DNA from: Siccirubricoccus deserti
GTDB lineage: Bacteria; Pseudomonadota; Alphaproteobacteria; Acetobacterales; Acetobacteraceae
Reading direction: 5' to 3'
Assembly (NCBI RefSeq): GCF_014283215.1
Contig: NZ_JACOMF010000039.1
Location: 1 to 50,142, forward strand
Length of the DNA: 50,142 bases
Positions within the stretch are counted from its first letter, which is position 1. Every line of letters begins with the position of its first letter. Position numbers and translations under genes: made by a program. Below are positions 1 to 8,937 of the stretch, piece by piece. Below the pieces are notes generated by a model. The model was not told the DNA's origin. It ran no database searches and saw nothing but the letters and a program-made list of their open reading frames with translations.

Positions 1-3000
1 GGTACCAGCATCGATGTGGCGCGGATCGCAGGTGCCAGCCGCTTCGCCACTTCGCTTGAAGGTGCCGCCAACACCATCGACACGCTGGCGCCGCGGACGG
101 TGCTCAGCGCGGCCGACACAGGCATCGCCTTCGCCAGCGGCACCGGGACCACCGGCGGCGATGCCTCGGCCCTCGGCAGCTTCGCGCTGCGGACGGCGGG
201 CGCACTCTCCGTTACCGGCAACGTCGCCGCCAACCATGCGGCGACGGCCGGGGTCGCCGATCTGGCGCTGACCAGCGGCGGCACGCTGACGGTAGCGAGC
301 GACATGCTGCTCGCTGGCAGCCGCAACGCGGTGCTGACCAGCACGGCAGGCAGCATTCTGCTGCAATCCGCGGCACGGTTGCGGGCGACGGGTGGGGCGG
401 CCATGTTTTCGGCCGCCGGCGCGGTCACGCTGGACACCAACGCCATTGTGCTTGCCGGCAACGGCGATGCCAGGTTGGCCGCGGGCAGCAATGTCGCCAT
501 CGGCGCCGGAGCCCAGGTCAATGCCATCAGCACTGGCGCCAGCGCCCTGGTCACCGCCACCACAGGCGACATCACCGTGGCGGCCACCGGCAGCATCACG
601 GCAACGAATGCGGTGCTGTCGGCAGGCAACGCCGTTACCATCGACGGTGCGGTGGCCACGGGCGACAGTGCCGAGGTGACCGCCATTGCCGGGGCCATCA
701 CAGTCACCTCCGGGGGCTCGGTGCAAACCGGAGCCGGCAACGTAGCGCTGAGCGGCGGCACCGGCATTACCAACCGCGGCACTATCCAGGCAACGGGCGG
801 CAGCGCCAGTCTTATCGCCGTCAATGGTGGCATCGTCTCCAGCGCCGGGGCAGTGCTCGCCGCGACGCTGGACGCGACATTGACGGCGACCGGCATCGGC
901 GGCGCCATCACGCTCGACACCTTGACCGCGGGCCGCGACGCAACGCTGACCGCGCGCGACGCGATCAGCCTCGGCACCGTGACCGCCGGGCGCCATGCCG
1001 CGCTGACCAGCACCGCAGGCAGCATTGCCCTGGCCGCAGGGGGGACACTCGAGGCAACAGCCGGCGCGGTGGACATGACCGCGACCACAGGCAGCATCGC
1101 CATCGGGGCCAATGCCCACTTCCTCGCCGGCGCCGGCGATGCGACGATCTCGGCTGCGCAGTTCCTCGCGGCGGCCGGCGCGACGATCCAGGCGACCGGT
1201 GGCAACCTTGGCATCACGGCGGGTGCCGGCGGCCTGACCGCCACGGACGCACTGCTCGGCACCAGCGGCAATGCCACCCTCAACTCGGGCAACAATATCG
1301 GCCTCGGCAGCCTGACGGCCGGCGGCAACGCCACGCTGACGGCGACGCAGGAAATCACCCTCGGCACCGTCACCGCCGCCGGCAGCGCTTCCGTCACCAG
1401 CAGCGGCGGCACGGTCTCGCTCGGCACATCCGGGGTTGTCCGGGGTGTCGGCGGTAGCCTGTCGGTCAGCGCGGCGGGCGATGTCTCGCTCGGCGCCTCG
1501 GCCGTCATGGCCGCCGGCGCCGGCAACGCCACGGTGATCGCCGGCGGCGGCATCAGCCTCGATACCCTCGCCAGCATTGCCGCGACTGGCGGCAACACAG
1601 TGCTCACCGCCAGCACCGGCGGTATCATGGTGGCGGGCACGGCGCAGGTGCGGGCGAGCGGCGACGTCACGCTGCAATCGGCGCTCGGCATCACGGGCGG
1701 CGGCATCATCGCCGGGCGCGACGTGAGCCTGACGGCGACGCAGGATATCATCCTCGGTAGCGTCACCGCCGGACGAAACGCCAGCCTCGCCAGCACCGGC
1801 GGCAGCATCGGGCTGCCCGGCAGCGGCTCGGTCGATGCCACCACCGGCAACATCACCGCGACCGCCGCGGGCAGCATCGCGCTGAGCGCGGCGGCGCGGA
1901 TGGAAGCCGGCGGCGGCGGCACCACCCTGACCGCCGGGGCCGGCATCACCGCCGGCTCCGGCGCGCGCATCACCGCGGCCGGCGGCACGGTCAGCCTCAC
2001 CGCCTCGACCGGGGCGATCGGCCTTGCCACCGATTCCCTTGTCTCCGGCACCTCCGACGCGCTGCTCGCCGCCGCTACCAGTCTCGGCGCCGGAACGGTG
2101 ACCGCCGGGCGGGATGCGACGCTGACGGCGGCGCAGGACCTCGGCGTGGTCAGCGTCACCGGTGGACGCAACCTCCGGCTCCTCTCGACCGGTGGCGGCA
2201 TCGACTTGGCGGCAGATGGCCTCGCCCAGGCCACGGCCGGTGCGCTGACCCTCCAGGCTGGCGGCGAGATCAACCTTGGCACCGGCACGGTGCTGCGGGC
2301 GAATGCCGGCACGGCCTCGGTCACCACGACCGGCGGCGGCATCACCACTGGGACGAATGCCCTGCTGCTGGCCGGGGCCGGCGACATCGGTGTGGCAGCC
2401 AGCGACGGGGTCGCGGTGGGCAACGGCACGCGGATCGAAGCCCTGGCCGGCAATGCCGCGGTCGTGGCCGGCGGCGCCGTCAGCCTTGGCGATGCTGCGG
2501 TGCTGCGGGCTTCCGGCGCGGTCACCACCACCGGCGGCACCGGCCTCGTCATCGGCACTGGCACGACGGTGCAGGCCGCGACCGGCGTCGGGCTCACCGC
2601 CACCACCGGTGCGCTCGGCATCGGCACCAACAGTTCGGTGCGAGCCACCGCGGGCGGCGTCACCGTCCAGGCCCAGGCCGGCAGCATCACCATCGGCGAT
2701 GGCGCGCTGATCGGCGCCGGCCAGGGCAATGCGGTGCTCACCGCCAGCCAGTCCATCACCAGCGGCGGGCTGATTGATGCCGACGGGGTGGGCGCCAGCG
2801 TGACGCTGACCGCGGCCGGCGGCGCGATCACCCTGCTCGGCAGCACCACCGCTGACAGCGGCAGCATCCGCGCGACCACCGACATCACCGCCATCGCCGC
2901 CACCGGCATCGCCATCACCGGCCAGCAGCCGGGAAGCGGCAGCGGCTTCACCTCCGGCATCCTGCAGGCGGCGCGCGGCGGGGCCGGCAACATCACCCTG

Positions 3001-4284
3001 GCCACCGGCACCGGCGACATCGTCCAGACCGGCGGCCTGATCTCGACCCGCGGCAGCAATGCGGCCAATACCCTCAACCTCATCGCTGGCGCCGGCGCGG
3101 TGCGGCAGGTGGCGGACAGCGGCGCGGCGATCAACACCGCGCGGCTCACCGGCCAGGCTGACACCGCGGTGGAGCTGCTGGCCTTCAGCGGCAGCCGTGA
3201 CGGCGCCGCCCGCGGCAACCGGGTGGACACGCTGCTCGGCCTCACCGCCGGTGGCGCGCTGCAGATCCAGACGGTGGAAGCGCCCACCCTCATCACCGGG
3301 CCGCTGCAGGCCGGCGGCGCACTGCAGATCTGGTCGGAACGGGCGCTGACCATCACCGACGCCACCATCCACAGCACCGGCACTGCAGTGGCAAGCGCGA
3401 TCGGCCAAGGCTTCAACCTCGACCAGCTCGACACCAACGCCCGCGCCGGCCTCGTTACCCTCTACTCGGGCGGCGCCATCACCATCACCAACCTGGTGCT
3501 GAACGCCGAGGCGGCATCGATCCGGGCCGGCGTGCCGATGCTGTGGAACGCCGCTTTCGGGGCCCGGCCGACCGGGCTGATGCTGGATAGGGTCGCCGCC
3601 ACCATCGGCTCGGCGGTCAACTTCGCCGCGGCGGGCGACATCACGGCCGGCGCGCCGGTCACCGTTACCGCCCGCGGCACCTCGCTGCCGGCGGCGATCT
3701 TCGACAGCCGCACCCCAGTGGTGCCGGCGCTGGCGACGCGGCTGACCCTGCTGGAAACGCCGCTCGGCCAGGTGTCGCCTGACATTGCCGGCATGCTGCC
3801 GAAGCAGCAGGCCACCAAGGTGCGCAACATCTTCCTGCCCGGCAACTTCGGCCCGGCCAGCGCCGAGCCGGCCGGCGACATCGCGGTGAACCTGGAGATG
3901 CTGGCGCGGGGCGGCGTGCCGCTGCAGAACCAGGGTGCCGCCTTCCTGCTGGTCGCCGGCGGCAACATCACCGGCAGCATTGATGCCGGCCGGCTCGGCG
4001 TGGTCGGCAGCGGCGGCAGCATGGCGCTGGAGGGGCGGCTGAACGGCCAGATCGGCGCCAATGCGGCGCAGTTCGCCGACATCAGCCAGGTGATTCCCGC
4101 CACCACGCTGCAGCGCTACCGGATCAACGGCTGCGTCGTCACCTCGATCAACTGCGTGGTGCCGCCGGCCATCCAGATCGTGCCGCCGCGCCATGTCGAC
4201 CGGGCCAACCTCGTCATCGAGGCCGGGCGGCTGAACAGTGCGGAAATCATCATCCCGAACGTCTCGGACGAGGACGACGAATGA
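1..4284 (+). CDS. Filamentous-haemagglutinin-like beta-helix exoprotein, 5' end missing
   Basis: The frame is open from base 1, so the N-terminus (signal peptide and TPS/haemagglutination domain) lies outside the window. The visible 1,400 or so residues are rich in Gly, Ala, Thr and Ser and are built of short repeats of the type GNATLTA and GSIALAAG, typical of right-handed beta-helix adhesins exported by two-partner secretion. The repeats fade after about residue 1000. A distinct C-terminal part carries two close cysteines (codons at 4132 and 4153) and ends in an acidic tail, SDEDDE. The stop overlaps the start of the CHAT lipoprotein gene by 4 bp, so the two are translationally coupled. A large surface or secreted structural protein is inferred; no enzymatic domain is seen. 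No outer-membrane TpsB transporter is visible, but it could lie upstream. Confidence 0.85.
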   Translation, partial: GTSIDVARIAGASRFATSLEGAANTIDTLAPRTVLSAADTGIAFASGTGTTGGDASALGSFALRTAGALSVTGNVAANHAATAGVADLALTSGGTLTVASDMLLAGSRNAVLTSTAGSILLQSAARLRATGGAAMFSAAGAVTLDTNAIVLAGNGDARLAAGSNVAIGAGAQVNAISTGASALVTATTGDITVAATGSITATNAVLSAGNAVTIDGAVATGDSAEVTAIAGAITVTSGGSVQTGAGNVALSGGTGITNRGTIQATGGSASLIAVNGGIVSSAGAVLAATLDATLTATGIGGAITLDTLTAGRDATLTARDAISLGTVTAGRHAALTSTAGSIALAAGGTLEATAGAVDMTATTGSIAIGANAHFLAGAGDATISAAQFLAAAGATIQATGGNLGITAGAGGLTATDALLGTSGNATLNSGNNIGLGSLTAGGNATLTATQEITLGTVTAAGSASVTSSGGTVSLGTSGVVRGVGGSLSVSAAGDVSLGASAVMAAGAGNATVIAGGGISLDTLASIAATGGNTVLTASTGGIMVAGTAQVRASGDVTLQSALGITGGGIIAGRDVSLTATQDIILGSVTAGRNASLASTGGSIGLPGSGSVDATTGNITATAAGSIALSAAARMEAGGGGTTLTAGAGITAGSGARITAAGGTVSLTASTGAIGLATDSLVSGTSDALLAAATSLGAGTVTAGRDATLTAAQDLGVVSVTGGRNLRLLSTGGGIDLAADGLAQATAGALTLQAGGEINLGTGTVLRANAGTASVTTTGGGITTGTNALLLAGAGDIGVAASDGVAVGNGTRIEALAGNAAVVAGGAVSLGDAAVLRASGAVTTTGGTGLVIGTGTTVQAATGVGLTATTGALGIGTNSSVRATAGGVTVQAQAGSITIGDGALIGAGQGNAVLTASQSITSGGLIDADGVGASVTLTAAGGAITLLGSTTADSGSIRATTDITAIAATGIAITGQQPGSGSGFTSGILQAARGGAGNITLATGTGDIVQTGGLISTRGSNAANTLNLIAGAGAVRQVADSGAAINTARLTGQADTAVELLAFSGSRDGAARGNRVDTLLGLTAGGALQIQTVEAPTLITGPLQAGGALQIWSERALTITDATIHSTGTAVASAIGQGFNLDQLDTNARAGLVTLYSGGAITITNLVLNAEAASIRAGVPMLWNAAFGARPTGLMLDRVAATIGSAVNFAAAGDITAGAPVTVTARGTSLPAAIFDSRTPVVPALATRLTLLETPLGQVSPDIAGMLPKQQATKVRNIFLPGNFGPASAEPAGDIAVNLEMLARGGVPLQNQGAAFLLVAGGNITGSIDAGRLGVVGSGGSMALEGRLNGQIGANAAQFADISQVIPATTLQRYRINGCVVTSINCVVPPAIQIVPPRHVDRANLVIEAGRLNSAEIIIPNVSDEDDE
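919..2250 (+). repeat. Four copies of a ~131-codon super-repeat in the exoprotein gene
   Basis: A core of the form TAGRDATLTA followed by ISLGTVTAGR recurs with matching leucine codons (the L of ATLTA) at 946, 1336, 1729 and 2122. The spacing is 390, 393 and 393 nt, or 130-131 codons. Each unit spans several beta-helix turns, so this is a higher-order repeat above the usual turn of about 20 residues. The first copies are the most alike; the fourth has drifted. A weaker match lies one period earlier near 556. Confidence 0.65.
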
Positions 4285-7283
4285 CCCCCCGCCGCCTGCT
4301 CCGCCTCCTGCCGGCGAGCCTGCTGCTGCTGGCCGCCGGCTGCACGATGCCGGCGGATGACGCCTTCGTTGCGCCGACCCAGCGCGCCTCAGCCGGCGAG
4401 CCGGCCGGGCAGGATGCCAAGGGCGAGGCCTGCCTCACCCAGCGCGGCAGCGCGTTGCCGGCTGACCTGCCGGTGGCTGCGACGCGGGAGGTGTTCTGCG
4501 GCGGCTGGACCTCGGCGGCGGCGCGCATCGTGCAGCTGCGCGGGCCGAGCGATGCGGCGACGCTCGACCAGCTGGCGAATGGCGGGCTGTGGCGCACCTG
4601 GCTCGACCAGCGGGTGACCTGTGCCGCGCCGCAGGTGACGACCATCCTCGGCGGCGGCGAGGCGCGGCTGCTGGCCTGCACGAGGCGGGCCGGCGGCTGG
4701 CCGCATGTGGCGATGGTGGCGGCCGGGCCGAACGGGCCGGTGCTGGCCGATGGCGTCGCCACCGCGACGCCGGTGATGGAACGCCTGGCCGCCGGCCAAG
4801 CCCCTGGCGCCGGGACCGGCCAGGCACGCTCCGCCGCGCTCGAGATCGCGGTGCGGCGGATGGCCGCGGAAAGCTTCAGCACCAATGACGTCGGCCAGTT
4901 CGAGACGCTGATCGCCGCCGGCCGCGACCTGAACCTCGCCGAGAATTTCGCCGCCGCCGAGGATGCCTACCGCGCCGCGCTGGCGCTGCAGGAACGGGTG
5001 CTGGGGCGCGACGACCCGAACATCGTCATGGCGCTGGTCCACCTCGCTCTCAACCTGTCCAATCAGGGACGGGCGGATGAGGCGGAGGTGCTGTTCGCCC
5101 GCGCCGAGGGCCTCGCTCCGCGCGCCGCCGACCAGACCGCCTCGGCCCGGGTGGAGCATTACCGCGGCCTTGCCGCCTTCAAGGCCGGCAAGCCGGAGGA
5201 GGCGCTGGCGCATCTCCGCCAGGCCGAGGCCGGCTATGCGGCGCTGCTGCCGACTAGCATGCTGAACGGCGCCGAGGGCGAGACCAACCTGCTGGCCGAC
5301 CCCACCGCCACCACCGCCGCCTTCGGCCTGTCGGAGACCCGGCGCAACCTGGCGCGGGTGCTGGCCGGCACCGGGGAAGCGGCGCGGGCCCCGGCGCTGA
5401 TCGCCGACAGCCGGCGGCTGCTGCGCCACACCGGTGCGCCGCCCGGGCAGATGGTGGCGCGGCTGCTGCGCACCGAGGGCCGCACCTATGCCACCCTGGG
5501 CCAGGACGAGGCCGCGGCCCGGCAGCTGGAAGCGGCGGCCCGGCGCTTCGCCATCGCGGCCCCGGGCGAGCGGCCGGAAGCCGTCACCCTGTTCCTGGCC
5601 GGCGCCCGCCGCGCCGCCAGCGGCCGCCGCGATGATGCTCTGGAGGCGTTCCGCGCCGGCGCCGCCATCCTCAGGGCCCGCCAACTTTCGCTCTCCGTGC
5701 CGTTGGTGCTGCCCTATCTCGATGCGCTGGACGCCGAGGCGCGCGCCAATCCGGCCGAGGCCGAGGCGCTGCGGCGGGAGATGTTCACCGCCGCCCAGCT
5801 CGCCCAGCGCAGCAACACGGTGCGCTTCGTCCAGCAGGCGAGCGCCCGGATCGGCGCCGCCGCCGGCGACCAGCGGGTCTCCGACGCGGTGCGCCGGTTG
5901 CAGGATGCCGACCAGGCGCTGCGCGACCTGTTTGCCGAGCGCGACGCCGCCGCTGGCACCCCGGGTCTCGACGCCCGCATCGCCGCGGCGCAGCAGGTGC
6001 GCGCCGATGCGGAGAGCGAGGTGGCCGCCGCCGCCCCCGGCTATCGCCAGCTATTGCTGAGCACCGCCGCCCTCGATGCGGTCAATGCGGTGCTGGCACC
6101 GAAGGAGGCGCTGGTGACCATGCTGCTCGGCCGCCGGGCAAGCTGGGTGCTGGTGGTGCGCGAGGGTAAGGTCCATGCCGCCCGCACCACGCTGACCGAG
6201 GCCGAGGCCGGGCGGCTGGTGAATGCGATGCGTGCCGGGGTGATCGATGCCAATGGCCAGCCGGGCAATTTCGACCCGGCGCCGGCCCAGGCGCTCTACG
6301 CCGGGCTGCTGGCGCCGCTGGAAGCGGCGCTGGCGGAGGTGGAGACGCTGGTGGTGGCGCCGGATGGCCCGCTGCTCGGCATTCCCTTCGGCCTGCTGCT
6401 GACCGGCCCGGCCGACCGGGCCGCGCTGGGCGTCGCCCCCTGGCTGATCAAGCGGCATGCGGTGGTGCACGTACCCTCGCCGCAAACCCTGGTGACCCTG
6501 CGCGGCACCGGCGCCGCCTCGAACGCGCCGCTGGCCTATGGCGGCTTCGGCGATTTCGCCCCGCCAAATGCGGCGCAGTTGCTGCGCAGCTTCCCGGTGG
6601 ATCGCTGCGCCGCCGACGCCCGCCTCGCCGCCGGCCTCGTCCGGCTGCCCGGTACGCGGCGGGAGGTGCTGGAAGTGCAGCGGCTGCTGAACGCCCGGCC
6701 GCAGGACATCCGCCTCGGCACCGATTTCACCGCAGCGGCGCTGCGCGAGGCGGAGCTGGGGCAGCGGCGGATCCTGCATCTGGCAACGCATGCGCTGCTG
6801 CCGGGCGAGCTCTCCTGCCTGCAGGAGCCCTCGATCGTCGTCTCCCCGCCGCCCGGGGCACCGGATGCCGACCTCTCCTTCGTCAAGGCCAGCGACCTGT
6901 TGGGGCTGAAGCTGAACGCCGATCTCGTCATCCTCTCGGCCTGCAACACCGGCGGTCCTTCCGGCTCTGGCGGCGGCGAGGCGTTGTCCGGGCTGGCGCG
7001 CGCCTTCTTCTATGCCGGCGCGCGCGGGCTGATGGTGACGCATTGGGCGGTGAATGACGATGCGGCGATGCTGGTCGTCAGCGATTCGATGCGCCGGCAG
7101 CAGGGCGGCGCCTCTTCCGCCGCGGCGCTGCGCGGGGCGCAGCGGCTGATCCTGGACGAGGCCGGGCTGCGGCTGCCGCCGGAATTCGGCCATCCCTACT
7201 ACTGGGCGCCCTTCGCGCTGATCGGCGACGGCAGGCGGGCGCCGGTGGTGAGCGCCGAGGCGCCGGCGGCGCCGAGGGGGTAG
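4281..7283 (+). CDS. TPR-CHAT domain lipoprotein (caspase-like protease)
   Basis: This protein of 1000 residues starts with a lipoprotein signal: basic residues, a Leu-rich core and a lipobox ending at Cys21. Residues of about 190-560 look like TPR helices (for example NIVMALVHLALNLSNQGRAD). A charged helical linker follows, then a CHAT domain from about 610 to 985. The catalytic His (HLATHA, H837) and Cys (SACNTG, C888) are both present, so the protease should be active. CHAT is a caspase-like cysteine peptidase fold; TPR repeats often present its target. The ATGA overlap with the upstream exoprotein gene points to a dedicated partnership, perhaps processing or quality control of that protein. 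The lipid anchor predicts a membrane-attached periplasmic or surface location, unlike most cytoplasmic CHAT proteases. The substrate is not known. Confidence 0.88.
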   Translation: MTPRRLLRLLPASLLLLAAGCTMPADDAFVAPTQRASAGEPAGQDAKGEACLTQRGSALPADLPVAATREVFCGGWTSAAARIVQLRGPSDAATLDQLANGGLWRTWLDQRVTCAAPQVTTILGGGEARLLACTRRAGGWPHVAMVAAGPNGPVLADGVATATPVMERLAAGQAPGAGTGQARSAALEIAVRRMAAESFSTNDVGQFETLIAAGRDLNLAENFAAAEDAYRAALALQERVLGRDDPNIVMALVHLALNLSNQGRADEAEVLFARAEGLAPRAADQTASARVEHYRGLAAFKAGKPEEALAHLRQAEAGYAALLPTSMLNGAEGETNLLADPTATTAAFGLSETRRNLARVLAGTGEAARAPALIADSRRLLRHTGAPPGQMVARLLRTEGRTYATLGQDEAAARQLEAAARRFAIAAPGERPEAVTLFLAGARRAASGRRDDALEAFRAGAAILRARQLSLSVPLVLPYLDALDAEARANPAEAEALRREMFTAAQLAQRSNTVRFVQQASARIGAAAGDQRVSDAVRRLQDADQALRDLFAERDAAAGTPGLDARIAAAQQVRADAESEVAAAAPGYRQLLLSTAALDAVNAVLAPKEALVTMLLGRRASWVLVVREGKVHAARTTLTEAEAGRLVNAMRAGVIDANGQPGNFDPAPAQALYAGLLAPLEAALAEVETLVVAPDGPLLGIPFGLLLTGPADRAALGVAPWLIKRHAVVHVPSPQTLVTLRGTGAASNAPLAYGGFGDFAPPNAAQLLRSFPVDRCAADARLAAGLVRLPGTRREVLEVQRLLNARPQDIRLGTDFTAAALREAELGQRRILHLATHALLPGELSCLQEPSIVVSPPPGAPDADLSFVKASDLLGLKLNADLVILSACNTGGPSGSGGGEALSGLARAFFYAGARGLMVTHWAVNDDAAMLVVSDSMRRQQGGASSAAALRGAQRLILDEAGLRLPPEFGHPYYWAPFALIGDGRRAPVVSAEAPAAPRG

Positions 7284-7343
7284 GCGCATCGCGGGCGAAG
7301 CTGCGCTGGCGGGATGCTGAGTAAAGCGCGGGACGCATCTCTG

Positions 7344-7370
7344 CCGCCAGGCCCGGCCATGGCGGGTTTT
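7344..7370 (+). terminator. Probable intrinsic terminator after the CHAT gene
   Basis: CCGCCA (7344-7349) pairs with TGGCGG (7360-7365) across a 10-nt loop and is followed by GTTTT. It lies between two convergent genes, where a terminator is expected. The stem is only 6 bp. Confidence 0.45.
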
Positions 7371-7410
7371 GGGGGCGCCCAGGCGCGTAATCGCGTTCCT
7401 CGCCAGCCTG

Positions 7411-8697
7411 CTAGCGCTTCGCCGCATGCGGGTCGAAGCGCGGTACCGGGATGGCGCCGCCGCGGTCGTTGAAGGTCGTGCCCTGGGCGACGCCGACATT
7501 GGCGCCCTGGCGGCCGAAGGCGCCGACCGCCGGGATGTCCGCCTCGGCGATCGGCGGCATGCGTGACTTCCGGGCGAGCGCCGCGGCGATGTAGGGCGCC
7601 AGCTCCGCCTGCTTCTTCGCCCGGCGCAGCGTCTCACGCGCCTGGAATTCCGGCAGCAGGGTTTCCGCGAAGAGCTCCAGCGAATCGCAGATATGCTCGT
7701 GCCGGTTGGTACCGCTCTGCTGCACGAAGATGATCTGGTCGACACCGATTTCCTCGTAGCGCCGCAGGTGTTCGCGCACCTGGTCGGGGGTGCCGATGCC
7801 GCCGCGGCCGGCATTGTCCGGCAGGCTGTCCTTCACCTCCTGGAATTTCTCCCAGACGCTGCCGCGGCCCGGCCGGTGCTCGCCGAACAGGGCATAATAG
7901 CCGAGCGAGTAGCCGAAGAACTTGAAGCCGTCCAACCCGCGGCGGATCGCCTCCTGCTCATCGGCATGCAGCGACATGCCGCTAACCAGGGCGACGTTCG
8001 GGTTCACCGTATGGCCGACCGGCACGCATTCCTCGGACCGGATGATGTCGTAGTATTCGGCGATCCAGTGCGCGGCCTGCTCCGGCTCGACGAAGGCGAA
8101 GGTCAGCGCCCCCATGCCGTGGCGGGCGGCGCGGTGGATGCTCTCGCGGCGGGAGCAGGCCATCCACATCGGCGGGTGCGGCCGCTGCGCCGGCTTCGGC
8201 AGGATGTTGCGGCAGGGCATCTCGAAATACTGGCCCTTGAAGCCGGGGTAGGGCTCCATTGCCAGCATGTTGGCGGCCTGTTCGGCCGATTCCCGCCACA
8301 TCGCCGTCTTGTTGTCCGGCTGCATCAGGAAGCCGCCCATTTCCATCGCCGTTGCGCTTTCGCCGGTGCCCCAATCGACCCGGCCGTTGGAGACGAGATC
8401 GAGGGTGGCGATGCGTTCTGCCGCGCGGGCCGGGTGGTTGTAGGCCGTCGGCATGAGCATGACGCCATGGCCGAGCCGGATGTTGCGGGTGCGCTGCGAG
8501 CAGGCGGCGAGGAACACCTCCGGCGCCGAGGAATGCGAGTATTCCTCGAGGAAATGGTGCTCGACCTCCCAGACGTAGTGGAAGCCGAGGCGGTCGGCGA
8601 GTTCCACCTGGTCCAGCGCCTGCTGGTACAGCCGCAGCTCCGCATCGGGGCCCCAGGGGCGCGGCAACTGATGTTCGTAGAACAACCCGAACTGCAT
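7411..8697 (-). CDS. LLM-class flavin-dependent monooxygenase (copy 1)
   Basis: The 428-residue product has the bacterial-luciferase-like TIM-barrel pattern, beginning MQFGLFYEHQLPRPW and containing WEVEHHFLEEYSHSSAPEVF, LGHGVMLMP, NHPARAAERIATLDLVSNGR and WGTGES. Such enzymes use reduced flavin from a separate reductase to oxygenate a small substrate; no reductase gene is visible here. The start at 8697 is set by an AGGAGG-like site (GGAGGAAA) just upstream and by alignment with the paralog at 15625-16920, which matches it over the whole length. A longer open frame exists upstream but crosses the regulator's promoter region. It is divergent from the LysR gene, which probably controls it. The substrate is not known. 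Confidence 0.88.
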   Translation of the reverse strand: MQFGLFYEHQLPRPWGPDAELRLYQQALDQVELADRLGFHYVWEVEHHFLEEYSHSSAPEVFLAACSQRTRNIRLGHGVMLMPTAYNHPARAAERIATLDLVSNGRVDWGTGESATAMEMGGFLMQPDNKTAMWRESAEQAANMLAMEPYPGFKGQYFEMPCRNILPKPAQRPHPPMWMACSRRESIHRAARHGMGALTFAFVEPEQAAHWIAEYYDIIRSEECVPVGHTVNPNVALVSGMSLHADEQEAIRRGLDGFKFFGYSLGYYALFGEHRPGRGSVWEKFQEVKDSLPDNAGRGGIGTPDQVREHLRRYEEIGVDQIIFVQQSGTNRHEHICDSLELFAETLLPEFQARETLRRAKKQAELAPYIAAALARKSRMPPIAEADIPAVGAFGRQGANVGVAQGTTFNDRGGAIPVPRFDPHAAKR

Positions 8698-8908
8698 AGG
8701 TTTCCTCCAACGCTCGGACCGGGCGTCGAGGCCCGGTAGCGACAGCTCCGGGGCCGAGGGTGCGGGCCTCCCTGGCCCGGCGCAAGCCGTCCTGGTGCGA
8801 GGAGCATCTTTCCACCCAGCGCAAAGCCACTTGGCCGTGGGTCCCGAAGCCTGGCCGCGGAGGCCGCCAGGAAGCGCCTTGCCATGCGGCGCCGGGCCGG
8901 TAGCATCC

Positions 8909-8923
8909 TTGCAGCAAGCGCAA
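8909..8923. promoter_or_regulatory. Candidate LysR box (T-N11-A inverted repeat)
   Basis: TTGC-N7-GCAA forms an interrupted dyad containing the T-N11-A core of LysR operators, 14 nt before the LysR start and within the 240-bp space between the divergent genes. A direct repeat of AGCGCAAAGCC occurs near 8818 and 8917. The assignment rests on motif and position only. Confidence 0.35.
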
Positions 8924-8937
8924 AGCCGAGGTCTGGG

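Noticed and set aside
6051-7814. Long minus-strand open frame opposite the CHAT gene
   Set aside because: It is Arg-, Pro- and Gln-rich with no domain, and lies opposite a strongly supported gene. High GC makes such open shadows common.
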